A DNA stretch of 64,000 nt. It comes from Cepaea nemoralis. Its lineage: Eukaryota > Mollusca > Gastropoda > Stylommatophora > Helicidae. The stretch is taken from contig JACEFZ010026873.1 of assembly GCA_014155875.1 (NCBI GenBank), positions 165,001 through 229,000 on the forward strand. The letters are read 5' to 3'. Within the stretch, counting starts at the first letter, position 1. The number at the start of each line of letters is the position of its first letter. The notes under the pieces were generated by a model. It worked only from the letters and a program-made list of their open reading frames with translations. It had not been told where the DNA came from and made no database searches. The position numbers and the translations under genes are program-made. This document shows, one piece after another, positions 32,455 through 43,501 of this stretch.

Positions 32455-32612
32455 AACTTCAAGCTACCTAGCTAGTGCAGTCGCCGAGAACTGTTCAGAT
32501 TAGGGTGTTCTTTTGTAAACTAAATCCATCATTTTACCGAGGATTCGAAACCGGGTCTCTCAAATGAAAGTCTGGCATTTTAATCACACGGCCGGGCGCT
32601 TCTTAAAGTATC
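32455..32612 (-). mobile_element. SINE-E copy 2
   Basis: Matches 21850-22022 on the same strand: head AGCGCCCGGCCGTGTGATTA, B box CCGGTTTCGAATCCTCGG (about 32557-32540), then CTAATCTGAACAGTTCTCGG and CGACTGCACTAGCTAGGTAG. Confidence 0.7.
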
Positions 32613-32669
32613 TTCGTTTTAATTGTAGGTTTTACAGTGCCTAGTATGATTTTTTTTTCTTTGGAGTCA

Positions 32670-33334
32670 TGTGTGATCTATCATTCTTCATGACAACAAT
32701 CAATGCTGTGTGTGTGATTGAACATTCTTCACACAATGAATCGACGTGTTATCTATGAGAGACAATTCTTTATGGAAACGATCAACTCATTATGTTTGAT
32801 TGATTATTCGTTAATATACAATTAATATATCATGTGTGAACTGGGGTTATTTATGCGATTATTCAATTTGTCATTATGATTGACTATTCGCTAAGCGAAC
32901 AATCAACGCAGCATGGGTGACAGACTATTCTTCATGCGAACAGTCAGGCTCATGCATGATTGACTGTTAGTCATGCCAGCAATCAATCTTTTGTGTGACT
33001 GACTATTATTTATGCGAACATACCTCGTACTATATGACTGAAATATATTTATACGAACAATCAGCTCTTCATAAGCAATTGACTACTCTTCATGAGCACA
33101 ATCAACGCATCATATATGATTGACTGCTCCTTATGGGTACAATCAGTATGTCATATGTGATTGACTACTCTACATGGTCAAAATCTGTGTGACATATGTA
33201 ATTGACTATTGAGTACCATCTACGTGACATATGTGACTGAGTACTCTTCACGAGTACAAGTAAAATATCATACGTGATTGACTAATGTGCTGGAGCACAA
33301 TAAATGCGTCATATTTGATTGGCTATTCTTGGTG
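32670..33334. repeat. ~40-bp degenerate minisatellite (TGATTGACTA), part 1
   Basis: Units around TCATATGTGATTGACTACTC + TTCATGAGTACAATCAACG, with substantial drift towards the left end. The same array continues at 33553-33675 and 34485-34640 on either side of two LINE insertions. Confidence 0.9.
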
Positions 33335-33552
33335 ACGACTAGCAGGATCGAAGGGAAGAGACCAAGGGGAAGAACGAGAAGTAAATAGTTGGATAGCTTG
33401 GCCACGTGGCATGGTCGAGACAGGAACACAGAGCTGATCCACGACTCTGGTGATGGAGTGAGATGGCAGAAGATGACCGCCCACGCTTATCGGCATGGCA
33501 CATGATGGATGGATGGATGGATGGATGGATGGATGGATGGATGGATGGATGG
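33335..33552 (+). pseudogene. LINE C-terminus with (ATGG)n tail
   Basis: Reads [52 protein letters not shown], then a (GGAT)n tail of about 12 units (33505-33552). It lies inside the ~40-bp minisatellite. No clear target duplication was found for this copy. Confidence 0.8.
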
Positions 33553-33675
33553 ACTCTTCATGGGTATAATCAGCATGTCATATGTGATTGACTAATCTGC
33601 AGGAGTACAATCAACATGTCATGTGTGATTGATTAATCTGTAGGAGTATAATCCAAATGTCATTTGTGATTGACT
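33553..33675. repeat. ~40-bp minisatellite, part 2
   Basis: Three units of the TGATTGACTAATCTGCAGGA type between the two LINE insertions. Confidence 0.9.
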
Positions 33676-33686
33676 AATATGCAGGG
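33676..33686. repeat. Target-site duplication, left
   Basis: AATATGCAGGG, repeated exactly at 34474-34484 across the LINE insertion. Confidence 0.85.
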
Positions 33687-34473
33687 TATGCGGATGATAC
33701 GGTATTGATTGCAGACACTGAGCAGGATCTGCAACTTTTATTAGATTCGGTTGTTGCACACAGTGAACAACTACGGTTAGAATTAAATTGTAAGAGGTCA
33801 CAGATTACTGTGGTCACTAGGAAGAAGGAAATACCACAATGTAATATACAAGTGAATGGGAATATAATTAAACAAGTGAATCGGTGCAATTATCTCGCAA
33901 CAGTAATAACATCTGATGGGAGATGCCTTGAAAAGATTTGAACAAGAATTTTCATGGCCAAGGTTAGCCTTTTGCAAGATAAAAAATATACTGACCAATA
34001 AAAAGATGTTGATTGCAACGAGAAAAAATGTTGAGGTGTTACATAAAACCTATACTTTTGTATGGGTGTGAAGTGAGGATAATGAGTAGACAAGGTGAAA
34101 AATATCCGATGGCTGTGGAAATATGGTTTCTGAGGAAAATGCAAAGAATACCATGGGCAGACAGAAAACCAATGACCAAGTCATACAAGAAGTTAATGAA
34201 AATCGTACAATGATTAGAGAAATTAGACGTAGATAGTTAAATTCTACTGATCACGTTATGAGAAGAAATGAATTGAAGAACTACATGACAATTGGCAAGA
34301 TCGAGTGGAAGAGAACAAAGGGAAGGCAGAGAAGTAAATACTAGGATGGCTTGGCCACGTGATGTGATATGGTCGAGACAAGAACACTGAGCTGATACAC
34401 CATTTTGGTGATCGAGTGAAATGGCGAATCATGACCGCCCACACTCATAGGCATGCCACATGATGAATGAATG
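33687..34473 (+). pseudogene. 5'-truncated LINE with RT palm motif (YADD)
   Basis: The insertion begins exactly at the reverse-transcriptase catalytic motif YADD (33687-33698), followed in frame by TVLIADTEQDLQLLLD, CKRSQITVVTRKKE, GNIIKQVNRCNYL and ITSDGRCLEKI to a stop at 33939. Further post-palm blocks in other frames are LRCYIKPILLYGCEV, AVEIWFLRKMQRIPWADRKP and, at the end, MANHDRPHS plus CACATGATGAATGAATG. An exact 11-bp duplication flanks it, and the tail is (ATGA)n. It is a dead copy because it lacks the endonuclease and most of RT and has stops. Confidence 0.92.
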
Positions 34474-34484
34474 AATATGCAGGG
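34474..34484. repeat. Target-site duplication, right
   Basis: AATATGCAGGG, identical to 33676-33686; the minisatellite continues directly after it. Confidence 0.85.
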
Positions 34485-34640
34485 GTACAACCAACGTGTA
34501 ATATATCATTGACTACTCTTCATGAGTGCAATCAGTGTGTCATATGTCATTGACTATTGAGTACCATGAACGTATCATATGTGATTGACTGCTCTTAATG
34601 AGTACAGCTGATGTGTCATATGCGGTGACACTTCTTCCCA
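34485..34640. repeat. ~40-bp minisatellite, part 3
   Basis: Continuation of the TGATTGACTACTCTTCATGA units after the LINE insertion, three to four units. Confidence 0.9.
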
Positions 34641-34734
34641 TGCGCAGTAAAGAAATAGGACAACATAATTGTGTCATTGAAAGGTACGCATGAAAGTAAT
34701 AGTCAGGTGAGTTTGCTGTTGCCACGACAGCGCG

Positions 34735-34810
34735 CACAAAACACACACACACACACACAATCACACACACACACACATACACACACACACACACATACAC
34801 ACACACACTC
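34735..34810. repeat. (AC)n microsatellite
   Basis: (CA)n with TACA and TCA interruptions. Confidence 0.95.
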
Positions 34811-36050
34811 AGGTCCAGGATGATTTAATTTGACGTACTGAGACAGCAAGGGCTACCAGATGGTTTTGTCGAATAAGTGAGGGATAACCAAGTCGAGTTT
34901 GGAGCTCACAGATCTTGAATTGAGATGATGGTAGCATTCCACACCTGAATAAAGCGTAAACATGATGTGTTATTTTACTGTCTGGTATGTCGACTGTAGC
35001 GGAAGCGTTGGTGTAACGGTTATGTAATTGCGTTGACAAAGAAATCATCCTCGTCAGAAAGCGGGAGGTGGGGCGGCGGAGACGGCGGTTAGATTCCTGG
35101 GTGCCCCGTTGATTATGAAAAGGACAGACTTATCACCTATTTTTCCAGACCAACAAAATATGATGGACCTTGCACATCGCAATCCCATAGCAAGTGCCTT
35201 ATGTTTAAAAGATACTAGAGAAGAAACGTAATAGACTAGTTAACGTGATATCGAATTCCTTGATAACTTCTAATGACAGCTTGTGGAATGCATACAATAA
35301 CAAGCATTGACATGAGCCAATAATAACCATAACAATAATAGATCAAACGCCTGGACGACAAGCGGAATCTAACCAGTTATCATGTACTCAGGATGTTAGG
35401 ATGTAAAGAGGGCTGGAACGACCCCAACCAGGAACAATGTTGACAGATCTCTGACAACTTTATCGACCCTTGACAACTTGACCAACCCTTAACAACTAAC
35501 AATATAGATGTGGCTAAATAAACATATTCAGATGTTCAAGAGACACATGACATATCTCATGAGGCACAAATAATTGATGAGTTTGAAAATGCAACAGGGA
35601 TGTTGCAAGGATGCCGTCTGTAAATTTTACACATCTGTGGTTTTTAATTAATTAATGATGCCTTATGACAATATTGCCCATTTGCATTGTTTGCATAAAT
35701 GTTGCCTTTTGTCATTTGTCGTTTTGTATTAGTGAACCATTTCTGTAACCTTACTGGTTTGTCATATTGTATAAAGAATGCCTCTTGTTAACAATGCTAT
35801 ATTGATGTTTCGTATCCTTTTTTAACATTACTGTCGTTTTATATCAAGGATGCCTTTTGTTAAAATTTCTTTTCTGTAACATTACTGTTTATAAGTTTTA
35901 CATTTAAGACATAGATGCACACAAGAACAATGCTGGAATATCAGAAGGAAGCACGGGAACCTCGTGGCCTGTGGGGCGGTTTGTAGAAAGATTGAGAAAC
36001 CAACATAAATAAACTGTTCATAAGCTTTTCATTTAACACCCGCACACATA
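34811..36050. other. No gene; weak ~85-bp repeats
   Basis: Mostly unrecognised. At about 35690-35890 three degenerate ~85-bp units share ATGCCTTTTGTTAA and CTGTAACATTACTG. Confidence 0.4.
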
Positions 36051-36051
36051 C

Positions 36052-36276
36052 ACGAACCGGATTTGTGGCGAAGGGGTTGCAAATGCAATACGTAATCCGT
36101 TCGAAACACCGCTGCGGGCGATTTGAAAGCTGTCCTCCTTGTGTTGGTTCCCAAACAAAGGTATGAGTGCCGGTCGTTCAGAAAGCAATGGTAAACTGCT
36201 GAACGTAAACTTACCAAAAAATCACAAACAGCCGAAAAACAGTGGGGTTGACTGCCACGTCATGTAAAGGATATGC
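36052..36276 (+). mobile_element. SINE-A copy 9, full length, short head
   Basis: The best-preserved short-head copy. A box GTGGCGAAGGGGTTGC (36065-36080), B box GTTCGAAACAC (36099-36109), then GATTTGAAAGC, GGTATGAGTGCCGGTCGTTC, AGAAAGCAATGGTAAACTGC, TGAACGTAAACTTACC and the end CATGTAAAGGATATGC. The spacing of the boxes fits a tRNA-derived RNA polymerase III promoter. Confidence 0.88.
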
Positions 36277-36415
36277 TACTAACTAATACATACAAGGACT
36301 ATGGTTGGACATCAGAACAGACCAAGGGGACGGCGTGAGGGAGGGGGACGGATGATAGAAACATCAAGAATAAGAATCTTGGTGGAATATTCTGGAAGAG
36401 GATTACAAAATATGG
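36277..36415. other. Left flank of the giant-LTR element
   Basis: When joined to 47323 onward by removing the element and one target copy, one frame is open for roughly 45 codons (NILEEDYKIW... to ...QIRKMDQSL), from about 36387 to about 47418. I cannot assign it to a family. Confidence 0.3.
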
Positions 36416-36420
36416 GCCAC
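36416..36420. repeat. 5-bp target-site duplication, left
   Basis: GCCAC immediately before the 5' LTR, identical to 47318-47322 after the 3' LTR. A 4-6 bp duplication is the signature of retroviral-type integrase. Confidence 0.9.
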
Positions 36421-39400
36421 TGTGGTATAATAAAAACGTCCCTACCCTTTCCTATTTATGGACTCCCTTAAAAATACACAAACCCTTACAATTACTGTTT
36501 AAGTAACTTACTTAATGTAGGAGAAAATAAAACAGCGATAGACGGACCGTGGCAGCTTAATTAATTTGGCCTTATTTTGGCCAACATACCTGGCCAACAG
36601 TCGTCGACTGATTGTAAAACAAAGGCCAGTGTAGCCATTTTGGTCAGGACGACACGAAGAACAGACATGTAAAAGTTTTCCCTTCGGGGAGAAGGCAGGT
36701 TGCCTTTTAAAACCATGATTCTCTTCAAGCTATTGGTATGTTATCTACATGATTAAGATATATTTATGTATTACCTAGACCAGTATGTTTAATTAAGAAT
36801 TAGTTACAATTCTCTTAAACCAGGCTGGATGATGTTTACTAAGGAAACACAGGTGGGCGCCACGCTGTAATTTTTTCCTATGTCTTACAATTTCAAATCC
36901 ACATGTTAATATCTTGTATAGGCATTATGAACTTATATCTCACTAGTAGTGCTATAATCTATGAATATTATGTGTACTGTAAAGTATCAACTCTCATGTC
37001 TGAAACACATTCTAGAGATTTTCTCAATGTAGGAGCAGACCCCTGATTCATGCTTCATAGTAAAGAACTAGTGTCTGTCAATTTCATATTCCTATGTTAA
37101 AACTTCTAGGCAATGGGAACAATATCTCACTATTTATGCTTAGAAATCTGCAAATAATCTATGTACTATAGAAAGGTGTTTTATCCATGCGGGGACATAC
37201 AAATGATTACGCATATTCCTGACTCGTACTTAGTCAGGAGATAAAATATTTTGCCACATTATAATCTGTAACTTGGAAATATAGTGCTAAATTTTAGTAC
37301 CATTCTTTTGTTATCAGATTAGTAACCACTCCATATGAGGGTGAACATATAATCATTTCATAAAATAGTGTTAGGGACAGGCCATGTTTGAATATAAATT
37401 CATGAACAATTAAACGCGTGATGTAAATGTATGTTCGGATAGGATTCACTCCGCATCGCCTCACCGTAGTAGAAACAGAAGCGAAGATTGATGTGAATAA
37501 ATTGCTTGCAATATTCAGAAGACTGGACCATGCGGCATAAGTTATTCTTATAAATACCCTCCGAATAATAGCAGTCATTGGCAAAACATATCACAGCGAT
37601 TACTATCCTCATGTGCTGTACGCAGTGGGGGAAAACAATGGATGTTTTAGTTCATAAAGATAATTCAAAAACCTAACCTCCCTGCATCATCATTATGATT
37701 ATTATGTATGATTATCATGTACTTAATATTAGAGAAATGTACATGTATGTTTTTTTCTGGTATGAGAATTTTCTTGTTCTGATTGTTACTTTTTACTGTG
37801 GGAATATACATTTTAATGTTGCACCTTGGGATATGAGGATGTTGATAGAAGAATTCATGTGTATGTCAGTACTTAAAAAGCCAATGGTGAATAGTCTTGA
37901 CCTAGTGATGATTATAGTGCCGAAATGAAGACGCGGCATTAGAAACCACAGGGATTCTGTATAGGCTATTCTCTTCAAGTAATGAGAGACAATGTCAACA
38001 TGTTGGATGGACAGAATGACTTCACCCATCCAATAGTCCCAGTAACAACAGAACAAAATATAAGTGAGAAAATACCTTACTCACTATGAAGAGTCAGAAT
38101 GGCTCTACTCAGCAATGAGGGACAGTGGAACATGGACACCCACTCCTTTCCCCTTCTCCCCTTGTTGTTTTGTATTTGTGTTTGTAATTGTGTTGTAAAC
38201 CTTTTACCATAACACAGTAGGTTAATGCTAGTGTTGTATTCTTTGTCATCCCTTTTCTATAGAAGAGAAGCAGGTGGTGGTTGAATTTGGTGGGACTATA
38301 TCACTAACACTGGATCCTGGGTAAACAGCCATAAAGTGAATGTCCAAACCATAGTCTGGATCTAGCAATACCTCAATGTTTACTGCGGCGCTCAATAGCT
38401 CCATAGCGAGCAACAGAAAAGTTGAAGATAACTGATTGGGTGAGTGATTAAGTCCTATTTTAGGAGGAAGATCCAGGATGGACTTCAAGATCTAATAATC
38501 TACAAAGATGAAGATCAACAGAGTAACTGACCACAGTGTATCGTCTGCTTTACGTCTGAGAAGTATCACCTATAAGCCTTATCACTCAGCAAAATCAGTG
38601 AAACTATGGGACAATCCTACAAGTTACTAAAACTAGCAACAGTGAAAGCCCTTCAACTGTTGGTTGGATTACCAAGTTAATATCCACAATGGATAAGTCT
38701 TCGAAAGAATGTCTCACAGCTGCAACAGTCAAACATGGAATTCAGATATTCAACACTAAGTTCTGGCTCAATCAAATGGGGAGAAGACACTGAACCACAT
38801 AAGCCAATACAACCAAGGTACAAACTGAATATCATCTGAAACATAACTACGAAACCAGATTACCTCAAGGTTCCAAACCCTGAACACCATCAGATAAAAG
38901 ACCATATGAAAGCAACTAAATGTCTCTACATCAGCAACAAGAGGAATCATCCAATTGTTTGCAAACCTGTTACTGTGCTGGATTCATTCATCTGTGCATA
39001 TATGTAGGTATAGATCAATTGTGGCCCTAGTCACAGATACTACCATGAGATGCCTCTCAGTCATATAAAGTTCTACACTGGACTAGATAACAACGACTAA
39101 CTCTTTGCTGGTCCAATGTCAACCTAAATGCCATGGGTTATAGACTCGCGACTTGGTGGGTGTAAAATCTTTGTTGAACTACTTGGGATTCTGATATTAA
39201 AAGCAGAGAAGCTGAATGGACGTCTACTTGGCACCATGTATGGTGAGATGGTAAAGTACCTTCTGCAGAGCTTAAGTGGAAATTCCGGAAAGTTAGACCA
39301 ACCTGAGGCCCCAAATTTCAAAAAAAGACACCGAGCCTACTGCAACAGAGTACTCGAATATTCTAGCCCGCGGAGGGATTTGTGATTGTGTGTAATTTCT

Positions 39401-40233
39401 ATTATAAAGTATGATTTGCACCAGCCAATTACCAGTGACTAAATAGTAAGAACATAACTGAGTGCATTAATTCGGTACCCAGATAATGGGAAAAGGATCT
39501 AATCGACAGCAAAGATGAACTCTTAACCGCACACCAGGAGATAGACTCGATTAATTAATTTAATTAGTACAAACTGCTGTTTATATGTTGGTTTTTGTTT
39601 TCTGAAGGTAACAGGTCAGTAGTTTTTTTTCCCAATGGTATATAGATGGTATAGTATTTTGACACCAACTCATTATGTTTAACAATGAGAGAATGGTAAA
39701 AGGTGTCAGAAACATGTTATTTTGGGTTCTATTTAATATCTTTATTTGCCTTAATTATGAGGGAAAATGAAAGTAGACCCAATTTGTGGTTGTTATGTTG
39801 TTTGTAATAACCTGGTTTTTCTGGGGTCACTGGGTACTATGTTGTAATACTGCATATCATTCCCATGCCTGTCTGAAAATGCATAGTGTTTATTACACCT
39901 ATATATATATGTAACTGCAGATCTTGAGTTAATACCTGAACTGTTTGTCCAAAAGTGTTGTGTACATCAAGTAAATGTGGTGTCCAACCAGTGGTTGTTT
40001 ATATGTAGTGAGCAATCAATATCCTTCTAGCATCTATAGTTAATTTAAGGGTGATGAAGTGGGAAGGGAAACCTACACACAGATGCCATTGTTTCAAGGA
40101 TGGAACTCTTTCCTCCTGGGATTTGTGGTAAATATCCCGGATCACCCTGCATTCTTACCAGTGACAGAGAATCAATAAAACCCCCTAGACATTTTAACGA
40201 ACCATTCTCAGGAATTAAAATCCACACCCCACA
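36421..40233 (+). repeat. 5' LTR, 3,813 bp
   Basis: Differs from the 3' LTR at about two dozen sites counted by eye, roughly 99.4% identity. A polyadenylation signal AATAAA lies at 40174-40179, about 55 bp before the LTR end. I could not place a TATA box or transcription start with confidence in so long an LTR. A long frame (38606-39007) has only two internal stops over 134 codons; see the finding. Confidence 0.9.
40174..40179 (+). promoter_or_regulatory. Candidate poly(A) signal in LTR
   Basis: AATAAA inside the R/U5-like end of the LTR; the equivalent in the 3' LTR is 47258-47263. Position is suggestive only. Confidence 0.4.
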
Positions 40234-40237
40234 TGTG

Positions 40238-40255
40238 TGGTCCCGCCCGGTACGG
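40238..40255 (+). promoter_or_regulatory. Candidate primer-binding site
   Basis: TGGTCCCGCCCGGTACGG starts 4 bp after the 5' LTR. It begins with TGG, complementary to the CCA end of a tRNA, and is GC-rich unlike the surrounding AT-rich DNA. I cannot match the full 18 bases to a tRNA from memory. The CCGCCCGGT part resembles the complement of a Val-type T-arm end, but with a gap. Confidence 0.5.
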
Positions 40256-43200
40256 ACTTCACCTAGTAGTGGAGTAGTCCGTGAATTTAAAACTCATGGT
40301 AAACATCACAATTGGTGTATTATTGTGAGTATATGAATTCAGGGAAAACCTCTCGCAGGTAAACCAAGTCACTTCAGAATGTTATAGTGTTAGTAACAGA
40401 CCTAATCACATTAGTATGAGCTGAGTCAAGTGTTATATGAACCCATAATGGCTCAGATAAATATAGGTTTTTTTTTTGGTACAAAACTGTTCACAGGTAA
40501 TATCTTGATTCTGGCAGATGCATCAGGTAGTTGGTTGTTGGATATGAGATTTTTTTAAAAACTCATATTTTATATCTTATTGATGGGAATCTCAGTAATG
40601 AACCTCCAGTAGTAAGGTCTCTGGGATGGTAAACTCACATAAGATAGGTAATTCAGTGAATGTTTAGAATTCATAGTCATTCCCATTTGATGTTTGAGGT
40701 ATGGTTCTGCTACTCTGGTATTCTCTTTAAATGGTTTTAAAGTGGTGTACTCATGAACACACTACTATATTATGTATCCATAAGGTTTATGTTCCTACAT
40801 ATGAATCATGTGTTAATTAACTATTTTGTCATTGATTATCATTGTATTTTCATGCTTGATCTGCTTGTATAAGTCATGTAATATTGAAAAATTACCAAGG
40901 CAGCAGAGAGTGATAGACAATTTTATAGATAATTAGGACAGATAAGTTAGAAATCCAATAAATTTTTTTTAAGGGAAAAATTTAATCAACAAATGATGAT
41001 TCAGTAGGAAAGTAAATAATACCTGAGAGATGAATTAAACCAGGGGAAAATAGCAGTAACTAAAGTAAATGAACTAAGGTTAAGGCCTAAACCACCACTT
41101 GCAAAAATGTAGACATAGTTAATGGAAGGGAAGGAATATTGTAAGAATTTGCAGTATTTAGGGGCACCCTAATTTAATCCTTTTTTTCATATGACATAAC
41201 ATGTTCTACAACACCGGTAGTAAAGTAAAGTGAATAAATGATGGATACTTAGGAAGAAAAGCCATACCGACACTTATTCTACTCCACCGGTGATATGAGT
41301 AGTTATTAATAACAAACTCAGATGGCCCATATGTTAATGAGGGTCAAAACCAAAATATTCACCTGGTGATGTAAGTGAAACTGATCAACTCACTTACTGA
41401 CCCAACAGAATATAAGGTATTTCTTTAAATTATCCACCCCGATTCCATTATTAATGGTAGCGGAAACAGACCATATAGGTATGTAAAAGGTATAATTAAA
41501 GAATTAACTTAAGAAATTGGAATTTCAAATAAACTTCAGGAGATACCGGAAAAAATCTGTGCCAATCTCTAGTAAGAGACTGAACATTTCAGATAGTGGC
41601 TCCTTAACTTTGAAATTTACAGTTTAACCTCATTAAGTGAAATGTTCACTATGAGAAATCCTCATCAAAAAGAGGAATGAAACAGCTTTTAGTTAGCGAT
41701 TAGCTTACGTAAAGTTATTTCAATAATTGCCTAACTAACATTAATATTCTCATAAGGGAAGAATTAAGAAGGGCAAAAATAAGTGGTACAATAGAGGCGC
41801 GCGACTCAATTGTATTTTCTTTAAAAACTAACCGAGTAACTAAATTCTAGATATTGCTCGAAGTCTACTAATAGGTAGATGAATCAGAAATCAATCGCAA
41901 GGCGAAACAGATTTCTACATCTCAGTTCTGACTAGGATTATATGCCAGCATTAAATATGTGAAAGCAGATCCAGACTAACAGAGATTAGCTTAAATAACT
42001 GATACGAATCAGTAAAAGCAACAATTAAATAAACAACTCTTGAAATAGATGCTGTTTATAAATAGGACGACCTCCTTGACGTGAAGACAGGGGAAACGCC
42101 TAAAACTTATACAGTGAACCCATGCTAGGAAAATGGAATATAGCTGTGTAAAAACCAAGCAAATTGGAGCAGATAGCTGAAGAATTGCTTGATATTTACT
42201 AGAGTAGGAATTTCAATCAGGAATCCAGCTAGTAAATTATATAACAGTTCAAAGATAGACCTTAGTCAATCTAAATAAATCCAGAGTTTCCACGTATTAA
42301 ACGGATGAAAACAAAACTGGAGAGAAACATTAAGAGTACCTTACCTGTTATCCTGAGGACACAACTCAGGAGACGCCAGTATGAGAGGGATATACAGATG
42401 TAACAGTAATTTTACTAAGACTAGTAATCCACATCCATAACTGGAAAGTGAACCAGCAACTTGATTGTCTGGAAGACTATCACAGGAAACATAAAAGGGG
42501 CTTTTAACTTCTCACTGAACTGATTATATATAGTAAGAGACAATACGTCTGAACCTACATAACAATGTATGTTGCTAAGTTGAAAATAGTCTAAAAACCT
42601 GGAGGGAAGCAGACGACGATCAATGTACGCCAAGCGACGCAAAATTGCTCGTAATTCAACACCAAAGCAACAAATACAGAGTGAAACTCAAACACATCAG
42701 CTTAGAATTACTAATAAGGATTCTAGCGTAAAATAGATCTAGGTTAGAAGGAAAAGCAGAGAGTAAGCTAAGAATTACTTCATTTCTGATAGATTCATGT
42801 TCCCCGTAATATTCGGTTCAGAGCTGAAATCTAGAAAAGTTGGACCTTGTTTACATGTTAGACGAGATTCTCCGGGAAAACCCACAAGAGAAAGGGACAC
42901 CACTCTAATCAGTAGTTATCAAAACTGATCGGAAAATCCCATAACTCGACTAAATACCCAAACACATGATGTGTTGGATGAAAATGTATACAACAGGAAC
43001 CATATTTAGCTTCCTTTAAATATCAGATCTATAGTTAAAACAAACGTCTAACTTACAGGGAGACGGGCGACTTTAATATGCTATCAGTAGACGCAGAATT
43101 AACCGTCGGTTTTAACATAATCTCAAGATTGATAATCTAATGAGAGAGAAATCAAGCTTAATGATGATATCTCAATTGTTTCAAAAAGTCGGTTTGATGC

Positions 43201-43488
43201 AGACAAACTAGTACTTGAAAGTAACAAATTATCAGATAACCACTCATATTTCAAACAATAGCTGACAACAGTGGAGAGGGTGCTACACTCTTTCACTAAA
43301 AGAGAAATAATCCTTTAAGGTTATGCCAGTTGTCGTGACTAAAAGAAAATGGACGTGGCTCTGATTATATAACATAGGGAAGTAATGCAAGAAATTAATA
43401 AGGAATGGATACTAGGTGAGTCAATGTAAAGACGGAAATTGTAGAGTACTATTTGACCATTTATTTTCTGAAAGAAATAAATGGCTTA

Positions 43489-43501
43489 AATTGGGGAGGC
43501 G
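43489..43501 (+). promoter_or_regulatory. Candidate polypurine tract
   Basis: The sequence TTGGGGAGGCG ends directly at the 3' LTR. A G-rich purine run next to the 3' LTR is where plus-strand synthesis normally starts. Confidence 0.6.

Larger units (their letters stand above)
40234..43501 (+). other. Internal region of giant-LTR element, non-coding
   Basis: AT-rich, stop-dense on both strands, no frame above 73 codons, no recognisable zinc knuckle, protease, RT (no YxDD context), RNase H or integrase motif, and no tandem repeats. In LARD elements the equivalent core is thought to carry packaging and dimerisation structure rather than genes; whether that holds here is inference. Confidence 0.8.

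Noticed and set aside
33335..33552. Target-site duplication around the (GGAT)n LINE tail
   Set aside because: CTATTCTT on the left and ACTCTTC on the right are only loosely alike and belong to the minisatellite unit itself.
36065..36109. Functional tRNA gene
   Set aside because: The promoter boxes belong to the SINE-A head; the body follows directly and is shared with other copies.
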